In this document: piece by piece, positions 11,763-22,433 of the stretch
Layout: every line of letters starts with the position of its first letter
Position numbering within the stretch: the stretch's first letter is position 1
NCBI GenBank assembly: GCA_036346225.1
Contig: JARFIW010000500.1
Span: 4,216,001 to 4,280,000, forward strand
Direction: 5' to 3'
Length of the DNA stretch: 64,000 nucleotides
DNA from: Platerodrilus igneus
Lineage: Eukaryota > Arthropoda > Insecta > Coleoptera > Lycidae
Notes under the pieces: generated by a model
The model's database searches: none
Seen by the model: the letters and a program-made list of their open reading frames with translations, nothing else
What the model was told of the DNA's origin: nothing
Translations under genes and position numbers: made by a program

Positions 11763-11929
11763 CCTATAAACAGTGACTGCCAGTAGGAGAGAACATCAAT
11801 TCTGGTCGCCTTGGATCAACTCTGATCCTATTGGTTACTTGCGGTCCGAATCGACCATGTATGAAGTGTTTTTAAAAGCTTTTTTCAATAGATTTTATTT
11901 TTGATGGAATTTTTGACCTACAGTTAACC

Positions 11930-12870
11930 CACCACTCCCAAAAATCGAAAAGTCTACCCTGGAATTATTCGAGCATGTGGCGTAACATTTCAAAAAGTAT
12001 ATGGCCGAAATTCCATTTCTTGGCGAAACTTTTAACGTAAGTGCAAGTCTGGCAGCAAATTTTTATTGTTAGACCAACCCTTCAGTCCCTAAATCTAAAG
12101 GAGTTAGACATAAATCAATAATTTATATTAATTTAATGGTAAATAATAAGCTAAGCAAAAGGCTTATATGTGTTTATTGCTTGTTATTTATTTTTATTTG
12201 GCATTTTTTCAAATTTGTGCCTAAGAAAAAAATAATCGGTTTTTGTAAATTCCTTTAAATTAAGAAAAAAAGTCGATAAGTAAGAACACTATATTTAGCA
12301 CAATTTCTCCTCAAGTATTCACACGGGACGCCTCAGTTCGAACCTATCGAGTCCGGAATCATTCAAGGCTTTCTTCCTGAATGTTTTACTTTTGGCGGAA
12401 GTTTCAGCTGGTGATAAACTTCCTCCCTTCTAATTGAAAAGTATTCCGCGGAATTTTTAGATCACGGGGTGTGCCATATCTAAAAACCTATGCTCTAAAT
12501 TGCATTTTCTAGGGGAACTTGGCGGCTTCGTGTTTTAGTTGGTTTGCGTGTGGCTACTAAGCTCAAGGTCTCGGGTTCGAATCCCGACACGGTCCGCGTG
12601 AAAAATGTTAGGCGAGCACTGTTCACAAAAATATGCTCTCGTTCGGATGAGAGGTAAAATGGAGCTCCCGTGTGTGAGTACTGTCACGTATGTTATAAAT
12701 ACCTACCTTGCTTGGAACAGCAAGGGTCGATTTCGAGTTCGGCAAAATAAAAAATTTCTAGGTAAAGCACTCGCTTTCTGGCAAATTAGTAGCTTAAGGT
12801 GGAGTATTAAAAAATTAAATGTAGAGGAACTTTTAACGTAAGTGCAAGTCTGACAGTCATTTTATACTCT
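11930..12870. repeat. Diverged tandem duplication, second copy split by a SINE
   Basis: The stretch 11950-12056 aligns with 12440-12520 continued at 12833-12860. Both run from AAAAGT[CA]T.CC..GGAAT through a 'CC.TTTCT.GG.GAACTT' block to TTAACGTAAGTGCAAGTCTG. The last 20 bases are identical in both copies. The second copy is interrupted exactly at the SINE insertion point. Removing the SINE gives a repeat period of about 500 bp. It is probably a piece of a dispersed repeat. Confidence 0.6.
12521..12822 (+). mobile_element. tRNA-derived SINE, plus strand
   Basis: The copy starts GGCGGCTTCGTG and carries a pol III B-box-like GGTTCGAATCCCG at about position 50. The conserved body (GTTCGGATGAGAGGTAAAATGG) and a 3' region ending GGTGGAGTATT follow. 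It is flanked by AGGGGAACTT (12511-12520) and AGAGGAACTT (12823-12832), a 10-bp target duplication with one mismatch. Copies of the same family lie at 20452, 20751, 47202 and 51763. It would be mobilised by a LINE in trans. Confidence 0.85.
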
Positions 12871-12997
12871 ACCAACAATCTTTATTCTTCCGAGATTCTA
12901 AACGTCTGCCTTTGGCATCTTTGAAAATGGGGGCCCTTTTTCTCAAATTTGAAAGCGTATATTTAATTCTAGAGGAATTTTAACCATGCCAATAATA

Positions 12998-13052
12998 TGT
13001 TACGTTCACTTTCGACGGTAAGTTAAAAAACACACCCTTCTTTATCTCTAGT
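12998..13052 (+). repeat. LTR-start-like 55-bp repeat, copy 1
   Basis: The stretch starts TGTTACGTTCACTTTCGACG and continues GTAAGTTAAAAA and ACCCTTCTTT. It matches the first roughly 55 bases of the unit at 16295 and, more weakly, 18198. After this the sequences diverge. The TGTTAC start resembles many LTR ends, and GACGGTAAGT also looks like a splice donor. Confidence 0.5.
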
Positions 13053-14468
13053 TCTATATCCCTTTCTACACCTCCTTCTACTCGCCCTACTACCATCACC
13101 TCGTACCCTTTTCAGCCATATGAGCCTTTGAACTATAATATTGATTTTTACGGCTATTACGCCCGATCTTACCGAACCTCAACTAACAAGAACTAAACTT
13201 TTCTGTTCTTCGCGAATCAAAAGATGATCAACTGAATCTAACGTTTTCACTTCGACCCAAAACTATGCTTCCACCACCATCGTAACCCATACTTCGAATT
13301 AGTGACTTGCAGATAGCTTCTCAAGAGTTTGTTCCCGCTTTCTTAAATGATTCCACCCAAGAAATTTCTGTCGTGTCTGCAAGCACAAATGTCGCTAAAG
13401 TGAGGATAATTTCTAATTCTGTCAAAGAGGGTCCTGTTGAAGTCCATGAACTGGTATCGTTAATGCCTGTTGCCGTTTTTGTTAAAATCTTACCTGTTCC
13501 TGCTTTCTTAAATGATTCAACTCAAGAAATTTCTGTCGTGTCTGCAGTCACAGTTGTAGCTGAAGTGACGATAACTTGTAATACGGGTAGAGAAGGTCCT
13601 GTTGAAGTTAGGGAACTCGTAGCTATAATGCCTGGTGCTGTTGTCAAAGTTTTACCCGATCCTGTTTCTCCATCTACTATTGTCAAGCGGTTTTGTCTGT
13701 TCCTACTCCGTTGTCTAACAGTGTGAAAGTCTTACTTTATTCTACTCCTTTATCGGACGATGATGAAACGTTACCTGCTCTTACTGGTTTTTCTGATGTT
13801 GACAAAATTCTTTCTGAATGTGATTCTCTATCCAATGCTGACAAACTTCTACTTGCTTCTGTTCTGTTAGCTAAGGTTAATGAACTACTAGCTGATGTTC
13901 CTTTATCTACTGTTGTTGAAGTTCATCCTGATGCTGTTTGTTTTTGTAAGGTTAACGAAGTTCTACCTGTTTCTGTTCCTTTATGTAATGTTACTGAAGT
14001 GTTATCGGATTCTGCTCCTTTTCCATCAGCCAATGCTGTTCTCTTTCCTAACCATGATACTGCTAGTCCTTCATCTAACGTCGATGAAATTTTATCTGCT
14101 TCTGTCCCTGTATCTAACGTAACGGTAGTGTGCTTTCCATGTGTTTCTTTTCGTAAGGTTGATTTTCGTAAAGCCAATACTTTTTCTTTTTCTACCGTGG
14201 ACTTTCTTACCACCTATTTAAAAACAAACAATTTCCTTCTAAGACGCGTTTTGAGTTTCCTAAAATACCCTTGCCACCACTTTCTCAACCTCATGCTACG
14301 ACTACTACATTCCCTACTGTTCCTGTTTTACAGAAAACTGCCCAAAAGAGGCAGACATTAGTCAATGCCCATTCCAAACCTGAGGACATATGTCGGCTAA
14401 AACCTAATGTCCTTGATCTCGTTTCGTTTTCTTGTCGGCGACGCAAACATGTTAAACTCAATATCTAG
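13040..14468 (+). pseudogene. Unrecognised repeat-protein reading frame, broken by frameshifts
   Basis: Four successive open segments on the plus strand read as one protein-like sequence. They are a Ser/Pro/Thr and Tyr-rich start (about 13040-13192, then frame 2 from 13190, with one in-frame TAA at 13283), two tandem 55-residue units (13325-13690), at least ten 12-16-residue units, mostly 13, with pattern [LF]SN-V-[ND]-[EK]-VL-x-x-S-V-P (13693-14180), and a basic tail to a TAG at 14466 (KRQTLVNAHSK, RRRKHVKL). The 55-residue unit is itself four of the short repeats. Frame changes near 13190, 13700 and 14190 break it. I recognise no family. The lack of stops over long segments on both sides of the repeats favours real ancestral coding over chance. 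A host orphan gene or a mobile-element accessory protein are both possible. Confidence 0.45.
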
Positions 14469-14583
14469 TCCTTGCGCCCCAGGTTTCTATACCGATTTTG
14501 CTTTCCTTAGGACTTGATTTCAGAACGTTACGATTTCTTTTTACTTCCCTGTTTTGCTAGGTTTTCTTTCTTTTTCTTTTACC

Positions 14584-15330
14584 CGTGTGGGTCCGGGAAT
14601 AGAATAGCCCCATGGTACGACCTCCCTGTCGTAAGAGGCGACTAAAGCGGTTCAAGACATACACACACGCACACTTCATAAATACACAGATTACTGTTTG
14701 TTGCTCCTTTATTCCGTTCTCTTCTTGTACCCCAACACCTGTGTGAGTGTGGGAGTAGAATAGCCCCATGGTACGACCTGCCTGTCGTAAGAGGCGATTA
14801 AAGCGGTTCAAGATACACACACACACACACACACACACACATTTCTGCTTGGTTCTCTTTTCCTTCGCCCTCTCTCCTTGTACACCACCCGTGTGGGTCC
14901 GGGAATAGAATGGCCCCATGCTACGACCTGCCTATCGTAAGAAGCGACTAAAGCGGTCAAACACACACACACACACTCCATAAACACACAGATTACTGTT
15001 TGGTTTTCCTTTCTTCCGTTCTCTTCTTGTACCCCAACACCCGTGTGGGTCCGGGAATAGAATAGCCCCATGGTTCAACCTGCCTGTCGTAAGAAGCGAC
15101 TAAAACGGTCCAACACATATACACACACACTTCATACACCCACACATTTCTGCTTGGTTCTCCTTTCTTTCGCTTTCTCGTTGTACTCCACCCGTGTAGG
15201 TCCGGAAATAGAATAGCCTCGTGGTACGACCTGTCTGTCGTAAGAGGCGACTAAAGCGGTCCAACACATACATACACACTTCATACACACACACAACACA
15301 CATACACATACTCATACATCAACACACATA
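14584..15330. repeat. Tandem satellite, five units of about 151 bp with CA microsatellites
   Basis: Units begin at 14584, 14741, 14891, 15043 and 15194 with GTGTGGGTCCGGGAATAGAA, followed by GGTACGACCTGCCTGTCGTA and GAGGCGACTAAAGCGGT. Each then has a CA/ACAC tract and a C/T-rich spacer. The spacers alternate: units 1 and 3 share one type (ACAGATTACTGTTTG), and units 2 and 4 share the other (ACATTTCTGCTTGG). This gives a higher-order dimer of about 305 bp. The CA tract of the last unit extends to about 15380. Confidence 0.9.
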
Positions 15331-15384
15331 TATACACACACACAAACGCACGCACGCACACACATACGCAGGCGCACACATACT

Positions 15385-16280
15385 CATACATAACTACACT
15401 GGGATACTGTTTATTTTCTTTTGTGCGATTTTAGGGTTTTTTTGTGGTTCGTCTACTTGTTGCTTGGTGTTATTCTTTTTGCTTTTTCATTTTTTTCGTG
15501 GTTCCTTTCGTTCCACATTCCTCTCCTTTTTCCTGCGGCTGGTATTACTTTCTGTTGGTCTTCGTGCCAACTTGGTATATTTTTCGGTGAACTTCTTGTG
15601 TTGGGTGCTTTCTAGTCCGTTTTTCTTTTCTTTGGAAACCACGACTTAGTCGACTTTAGGACTAGTTAGCATTTCTTTTCTTTGGTTTTTCAGTTATTAC
15701 GATTCTTTGGAAAAATTTCATTTTTTTCTATTCAGCATTTTTGTTATTCCCTGACTTACCTTAAGGCTTGACAGTTATTGTCTCGTTTTGGCTTGTACTC
15801 GTCTTGGTTTTCTTCCTCGTCCCTTTTCTTACTTTGGGTTTTTTCGCGAGAAACCAATTTCTTTTCTTGAGGTTAAAGACTTTACTGTTTATTTACTAGA
15901 GATATCTGTCCTCCGACGACTTATCTTTAGTGTTAAGTCATTCCATCTTTGTCCTCAATGATTGCTACCTTTTACTTTTTCTTTTCCTATGTCCTCTAAA
16001 CTTCTTGATTTGATTCGGTATGCTAGTACTTCGATCCGAAAGAGAATTCTTTTTTTGCTTTTGGAGTATTTTATTTTGTTTTTTCTTTCCTCTTTCTCGT
16101 TAAGCGAATTTTTTTTGGTTCTAACTACTATTGTATATTAGTCTATCAGTTGATTTTTTTTTGTTGTTTTTTTTTGGTTTTTTTTTAAATCTATTAAAGG
16201 ATTTTTTTGTGTTTTTTTCTGAGTACTGTCTTGTCCGCTACATACTTTTGTTTTTCTACCCCGACCTGTTAATTTTACTG
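15385..16280. other. T-rich, low-complexity stretch without supportable genes
   Basis: Strong T and TTTTC/TTTTG bias is seen throughout. The plus-strand frames near 15221-15649 and 16131-16364 are translations of T-rich DNA into Phe/Leu/Ser and show no motif. It lies between the satellite and the purine tract at 16281. Confidence 0.5.
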
Positions 16281-16292
16281 AAGGGGGGGGGA
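16281..16292 (+). other. Polypurine tract before the duplicated unit
   Basis: AAGGGGGGGGGA immediately precedes TTTGTTACATTC. A polypurine tract directly upstream of a TGTTAC start is what a retrotransposon uses to prime plus-strand synthesis at its 3' LTR. Upstream of the second copy at 18198 the sequence is only loosely purine-rich. Confidence 0.4.
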
Positions 16293-16294
16293 TT

Positions 16295-17440
16295 TGTTAC
16301 ATTCATTTTCAACGGTAAGTTAAAAAGCACGCCCTTCTTTGTCTTACATTATTCATGCACGTAGATTCTGCTTCAATATTCAAACAACACCCGGTATATT
16401 AGACCTTACAATAAGTACGCTTGCTAATAATTTTCATTTTAAACCTATGTACTTCGAAACGAAAAGCTCTGCTATAATCTCAAGCGTCCGTACCTTGTTT
16501 GAGGTATTCGTTGACTTGATACACAATACTATAGCGCATAATTACTTTTTATTATATCCAAGCATAAAGACTCGTTGAAATAATAGATCGCACTTATTTG
16601 GTAAGTTTCTAATCACATTTGATAACACGAGGATTGAACTTCGAATTCTTGTTATTTGAACGAATTTTTAATTTGATTCTGCAGTTCGTCCTTATATGTA
16701 TTTTCTACATTACTCGTCCTATTACTTTAAGAGGAATGCAAGTTTTTCTTTGATAAGAAGTGTAGATCTTGGGTGCATCGGTAAGTGCTCCTGTGTTATT
16801 AATACTAGTAACATTTTCTTTGTAGCTCTTAGATGGAGGTCAAAGGGTTTTATGTAGGCCCGATTATTCTTTTTATGTAGAACCAACTATGCTGGCATGT
16901 GTTCCGCTGTTGCAGTGATTGTCGCAGCACTAAACATCTGTCGACCGTGGCGACGCTGCATCTGGACGCAAGTACCCTGGTGCTCAGCTGATTCATCTCC
17001 GATAGTATCTTGGCACTTGGAGGTATGTTGTGATAGTCTTCCCATATATCGGGAGCACTTCTTTTTTTCTACTTTTCTTGTTAGTACGTCGCTGGTGCTC
17101 CATAGTACTTTATTAAATGATTACTAGAATTTGTTCTACCGTTAATATTTTTACTTTAACACCCTGGTGTTATGAGAAAGCATAAACAGTAATTTTTTCT
17201 TTCTTTCTTTTACTAATGAATCCTACATGTTAAACGAAATGCGCACTTCGTACGTCAATTCTTAAAATTTGTTCTTTGTAATATAACTGGTTATTTATTT
17301 TTTTGTTGATTTAAACCGAATTCATTTTTTAATTAATTTTTTTTGTAAATAGAAGGATGGATGACGATGTATTTTTTGTGTTGCTGGGAATCCCCCCTCA
17401 CGCATTGGTAGTTAATCTGGTATGTCTACGTTTCTTGTGT
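16295..17440 (+). repeat. Duplicated 1.15-kb unit, copy A (LTR-like or intron-bearing)
   Basis: This copy aligns along its length with 18198-19365; the offset is about 1903 at the start and 1920 by position 16621. The 60 bases at 16621-16680 match 18541-18600 with few changes. Internal signals shared with copy B are a donor-like GTAAGT at 16781 and acceptor TTTCTTTGTAG ending at 16825 (45 nt apart), a second donor-like GTATGT at 17023 and an acceptor-like AG at 17352. No conserved reading frame links the copies, because indels break every frame. Either an old LTR pair or a duplicated non-coding transcript unit is possible. Confidence 0.6.
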
Positions 17441-18180
17441 TCTGTTTTGTAATCGTGATTCGTGCGGGTCCTCACTTTAAGTATCCTTTCTATTTCTGTC
17501 TGACTCGTACGCTTCATAACGTAGCAAATAAAATATTTATTAACTTTTTCCATTGGCATAAAAGCTAGTGGAAATTTTTTACTTCTGGGGCAGCTTTAGC
17601 ACAGTTTCCGATTATACTTTTAATTTGGGCTTGTATTTAGCCTCTCCAGGATAAATTCATCAAAATTTTTCCTATATTTTTTTTTAGTTTTTCCATTTTC
17701 TAATTATTATATATTATATAAGGTTCAGGTTGAAAGAATTTTAATTTTTTCATCCCGTATAAGCGTGTCAGCACTTTAATACTAGCAATTTAAGAATATG
17801 CAATCAAGGACAGAACATTTTTCAAACAATAAGGAATGCTTACGCAGGACTGCCTTAATAATTACAGTATACGCTAAACCGATTGATGCGGTTGTTAAGA
17901 ATGTCTTATAATAGAAGAATCATATATTAAATTAAATCTATAATTCATATATACTCGTAAATTTTAATATTTGGTTGATTGATTTTTTAAACTAAACCAA
18001 TACTCGTGATTTAATCCGAAAATCCATAGAGCTGTGAAATTTACGCGTTATGTGGTCATGAAACGTAACCCAGCCATATAGAAAATGGCAACACTCCCTT
18101 CAGTTTTCAACTTTTAGAAATCTTTTATGGATGTAGTTCGCGCAATAGGACTAGAACCACCCAAATCAGTAGTAGGGAAG
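17441..18180. other. Spacer between the duplicated units
   Basis: AT-rich DNA without a recognisable gene or primer-binding site. An AATAAA lies at about 17526. Confidence 0.4.
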
Positions 18181-18197
18181 TGCAGGGCGCAGTAGTT

Positions 18198-19365
18198 TGT
18201 TACGTTTATTTTCGACGATAGATTCAAATACGTCTTTTTTTGTGGTAATTCGTTTTTCATTCACCTAGTTTCTGTTTCTATTTAAAACCTCATCCAGTAT
18301 TTTTATCTCGTTACAATACTACGAGCAATCATAACATTTTTTTCAAATCTATTCATTCAAAAACGAAAATTTATTCGATAAATTAAATAGTCTATACCTT
18401 GTTTTAGGTATCCGTTAATTTGTTAAACATTTCGATAAAGTATAATTGCTTTTTCTTGTGTTTCCCACCTAAAGACTTGCCAAAATAATGGATCCTACTA
18501 TTAGTTGATAGTGTGTTTTCCAGTTTGCTAATCGCGCTTTGATAACGCGAGGATTGCAGTTGGAACTCCTGTTACTTGAACCAATTTTTAATTTGATTCT
18601 GCAGTTTCTGCGTTGAAACATTTTCTACAGCGATGCACGTTTTTTTGTTCGACAAGTAAGAGGTATCTTGCGTGTATAGGTGAGTTTTCCGCGCTTACCC
18701 ATTCTAATCAGATTTTCTTTTTAGCTCTTAGCTGGAGGCCAAATTGGTTCTTTCTTTATGTAAGCCCAACTGTTCATCGACGTAGACCAACTGCTTTTGT
18801 TTGTATACTGCTGCTGCAGTTACGGTGGCAGGGCGAATGGATCCTGACTACCGCGGAGTTGCTGTGCTGATTCACGCCCGACAGCTTGCAAGATAAGCAT
18901 CTCCACGCATAGAGGTATGTGACTCGTTTTCTTTTATGCACATCGAGGATTATTATTCATCAGCGGTTGATGTTGTGAAACCAGTTCACCATCCATGTTT
19001 AAAAACTAGCTTTGCTAGTGCTTCTGGTTATATTTCTTTAATTCTTACTAAACTTGGTCTACATTTAATACTTTAATTTAACACACTTGCTATTGAGAAA
19101 ATCTAAGCATTACTTTTTTCCAATGAGTTTTATTACATGATAGCTACGAAATGCGCACTTCGTGGATCCATTATAAAATTTGTTCTTTACAATATAACTT
19201 AAATTTAATATTTTTCTTTGTCCATACGAATCAAGAAATTTCAATATATTTTTATTGTTAATAGATAATCGTGGGCGACGTATTCTTTTTTTTGTTTTTT
19301 TGGTATGTAGGTGAATTCCCCCATTCTCCGCGTCTGGTACTTAGCCTGTTATTTGCGTTTCTTCC
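18198..19365 (+). repeat. Duplicated 1.15-kb unit, copy B
   Basis: This copy starts TGTTACGTTTATTTTCGACG. It keeps the same architecture as copy A: donor-like GTGAGT at 18680, acceptor TTCTTTTTAG ending at 18724 (again exactly 45 nt), GTATGT at 18915, and acceptor-like AG at 19264. The block between the inner acceptor and the second donor is 190 bases here and 197 in copy A. The copies have diverged considerably, with many indels, so the duplication is old. Confidence 0.6.
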
Positions 19366-20397
19366 AGCTACGTCTAGGTACGTAGTAAGTTCTATTATTT
19401 TCTTATTTTCAAATCTGAATATTTAATCTACGCTTAAAGCATAAGAAACAAGTCTCCACTGTTAAAGCTGCTATAAAGAAATTGGACAAGTTGGATATCC
19501 ACAAGAGTACCCGCAGCACTTGCTTTGATGACAGACTTGCAGTGCTCGGAGAACGACAATGTATAACCCTCTCCTTGTCCAAAAATTAGTTTTAAACGCA
19601 ATAAAATTTTCACACTCAGCTCCGGTCGATGCAGACATTTTTTCTAATTTAACACCTAAAGGCACACTACACTGTTGGACAAAACCTTGCAACTTCTTTC
19701 TACGCAACGAAATTAATATCACAATAATACATAATTTTTGGAGCTCAGTTTTTGTGCTACAGAAACGAGATGAAGGGTAGTCTTATTGCATTGGACTACT
19801 TCCAAGTTAAGAACAAGATATCTTTTATTGCATTGCTTTGTGCGGCGTTGGATCTGAAGCTCATACAGTTTCCTCTTTCGTCCCAAGTCTCGTTGATGAT
19901 GACAAAGTTTGAATAGCAATTGATTTTCAAAATAGTTTCTAACAGCATCGAGCACTGCATTATGCTATACAGCATCAAAGATTCCGTTCGAGTTCTACAT
20001 CAGACGGTTTAATTATTTTCACCCTTCTTAACGCAATTACCGTTTTTTACTCCCAGGTAAGTGCTTAACTGCTGTACCTAGTTGACTTTCTATCTACCTA
20101 TCTATACCATTAGCTTGTTGTTAAAATTGTATTCGGCCTTTGGTAACTTGATGATGGAAAGTTATGTGCTTTGTGAAATGTCGTTTTTAAAATACTCGAA
20201 GAGAGTAATTTTTGATTCAAGTTTCATAGGGTTAAGAATTAACTCCAAGGATGACTACATTAGTGCATTAATCGAAAAAGATTGCACGAGCGGTCAAGGA
20301 GATCTATCGCTTAAGTTTAGTACTTCTTACATCATCGTCTCACAGATGCTTTGAACTTCGTACCTGTGTTATGTTTAATACCGTTATTAATCTCATC
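19366..20397. other. Unassigned DNA
   Basis: Overlapping frames on both strands at 19471-19978 and plus frames at 20082-20354 have no recognisable motif. Base composition is slightly less AT-rich than the surroundings, which could mean a decayed mobile element. Confidence 0.35.
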
Positions 20398-20451
20398 GAC
20401 CCTACATTTGACTTTTTCAAATGCTCCACCCGATGGTATTACTTTGACCGT
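20398..20451 (-). mobile_element. SINE 3'-end fragment
   Basis: ATGCTCCACCCGATGGTATT here is the complement of the SINE 3' end. It lies directly before another SINE in the same orientation. Confidence 0.65.
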
Positions 20452-20750
20452 GCATTTACATTTCCAATGCTCCACCCGAAGGTACTACATTGGTCAGGAG
20501 ACGAATTTTTTGTTGCCTGGAAATTTAGAATTTTGTGAACCCTTGCCGTTCCAGGCAAGGTTGGGGTTTTTAACGTGCGTGACAATACTCACACACAGGA
20601 CCTCCATTTAACCTCTCATCCGAACGAAGGCGTAATTTTTGTGAAAAATGCTCGCTTGCCATTTTTCAAGCAGTCAGCCGTGTCGGGTTTTGAACCCAGG
20701 ACCTTGAAATCCGTAGTCTTACGCTTACTACATTGATGCACGGCGACGCC
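20452..20750 (-). mobile_element. tRNA-derived SINE, minus strand
   Basis: A full-length-looking copy. On the minus strand it starts GGCGTCGCCGTGCATCAATG, shows a decayed B box (GGGTTCAAAACCCG), the body block with ATGAGAGGT, and the 3' end CCTTCGGGTGGAGCATTGG. It abuts another copy at 20751 with no spacer. Confidence 0.8.
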
Positions 20751-20858
20751 GGTATTACTTTGACCAGGAAACGAGTTTTCTTTACCTGGAAATTTAGAAT
20801 TCTGCCGAACCCTTGCAATTCCAAGCAAAGTAAAGATCATTAACGTGCGTGACAACAC

Positions 20859-20913
<55 letters not shown>

Positions 20914-21048
20914 ACCAAGATTTTACCTCTCATTCGAATGAAGGCGTATTTGTCTGAAAAATTCTCGCCTAACATTTTTCAAGCGATCCGTATCGGGAAT
21001 CAAAAGCTTCGTAGTCACACGCAAACCTACTAAACCACGGAGCCGCCT
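20751..21048 (-). mobile_element. tRNA-derived SINE with CA expansion, minus strand
   Basis: The minus-strand copy begins GGCGGCTCCGTGGTTTAGTA, the best-preserved 5' end in the window. The dinucleotide stretch of the body (GTGTGTGAG in other copies) has expanded into a CA/TG microsatellite at 20858-20911. Its 3' end is truncated at GGTCAAAGTAATACC where it meets the next SINE. Confidence 0.8.
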
Positions 21049-21186
21049 AATCACATTGTCCAACTTCTAGTTATTAATAGTTTTTTTTCAAAAAAGGTAC
21101 TTTTTAACGTCAAGTCTAAACTATTTTTTCTGTGATGATCTTTACTGAAAACAATTAAGTTTTTAAAGAACTTTACTTAATTTCTG

Positions 21187-22290
21187 AAGGGTGTCTCATT
21201 AAGGCTGCCTATTTTGAATTTCGAGCCATTTCTTTTGTGTCGTTAATTCTGTTTTGGGTATATTGCAGATGTCATTTGTGATTATTGAGGTTTATTGATG
21301 AAGAATTACACAGACGTGCAATGCATAGATATTGTAAAAATTCACTACCAAAGTAGTGCGATTTTTGCGGAGACGGTTCTAAAATGTTGTGCCTTCTTCG
21401 CTCACCATAATGCACATTCTCGCCGTGTAGTGGTTTGATTAAACAAAAAATTTCAGGCGATTGTATTAGTTCAAACCCAAAAGAGACATGTCCGTGTTCG
21501 TCCAGTTCAGTCTAATAAAAACATTACAGCAGTTAGTGAGAGTGTTGATCAAAATTCTTCCACCTCGATTCGATTTCATTCTCAGCAATTGAGTGTCTCA
21601 CAGAGCAGTTTACACCGAATTTTCACTAAAGATCTGCATTCGCATGCTTGCAATATTCAGTTGACACAACATTTGAAACCAGTAGGCAATGTGTAGTGCT
21701 GAAAGTTCGTAGAATGGATCCTAGAGCAACAACAGATGAACGGTGATTTTTCGAAGAAAATCATCTTTTCCGATAAGGCGCATTTCGAACTTTATGTCTA
21801 TGTCAACAGATTTGTCGCATTTGGGAACTGAAAATCTAAGAGTGGTGTCTCAACGTCCCATGCATCCACTACGAGCTACTGTTTGATAAGCATTTTGGGC
21901 TGAACTGATTGAACCGTTTTACTTCGAGAACGAGGCCTGTATTGCGGTTACCGTTAACGGCGTTCGCTACCATAAGGTGATAAATAAGTTCTTCTGGTCT
22001 CAAATTGCTGAAATGAACCTCAAAGACATGTTTCAACATGACGGCGTAACCTGCCACACAGTGAACGAAACAATGGTATTGTTGAAGAAGAAATTTGAAT
22101 GAAAGACCAACGAGTGCTATGAATCACGAGGTGGCCATTCATCGGATGTTGTGTTCCATACGTTACCTCCATGTCTACTCTCTTTATTACAAGAAAAGCA
22201 TCAGAAATATTCAAATAAATACAGCGTTTTTTTCAGATTTCAAAAAGGTGGTCATAATGGACAACTTTATTCCCGCAATGTGAATGTATA
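21187..22290 (+). pseudogene. Mariner-type transposase relic
   Basis: A decayed plus-strand transposase spread over three frames. An N-terminal region carries RPVQSNKNITAVSESV and SQSSLHRIFTKDL (HTH linker typical of mariner-like elements). Next comes IIFSDKAHFELYVYVN with the first catalytic Asp, then ACIAVTVNGVRYHKVINKFF and MFQHDGVTCHT with the second catalytic Asp. The terminal part is scrambled after VLLKKKFE. Several stops and frameshifts mean it cannot catalyse transposition. An inverted-repeat pair could not be placed with certainty. Confidence 0.8.
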
Positions 22291-22433
22291 AAAGTTCTAA
22301 ATTGCAATAATAGACATTTAAAATTTTGTTATATTTGAATCAAGAAATTATGGTCGGTGTAAATAATAGGTGTTTTTCATTAGCGTAATTACATACTGAC
22401 TAGTATTAGCTCTAGTTAAAATTTACAATATAC

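Noticed and set aside
12521..12600. A tRNA gene suggested by the GGTTCGAATCCCG B box
   Set aside because: It is the tRNA-like head of a SINE. The cloverleaf is decayed and the same sequence continues into the SINE body.
13923..14213. A 96-codon minus-strand ORF with repeated GTE/TSxTL words
   Set aside because: It is the antisense of the plus-strand 13-residue repeats. Coding-like unique sequence flanks the repeats only on the plus strand.
14557..15315. Several minus-strand ORFs of 71-120 codons with repeated YSRTHTG and VCVCV segments
   Set aside because: They are translations of the 151-bp satellite and its CA tracts. The frame stays open only because the repeat lacks stops in that phase.
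15221..16364. Phe/Leu-rich plus-strand ORFs as membrane proteins
   Set aside because: They follow T-rich low-complexity DNA and show no sustained codon bias.
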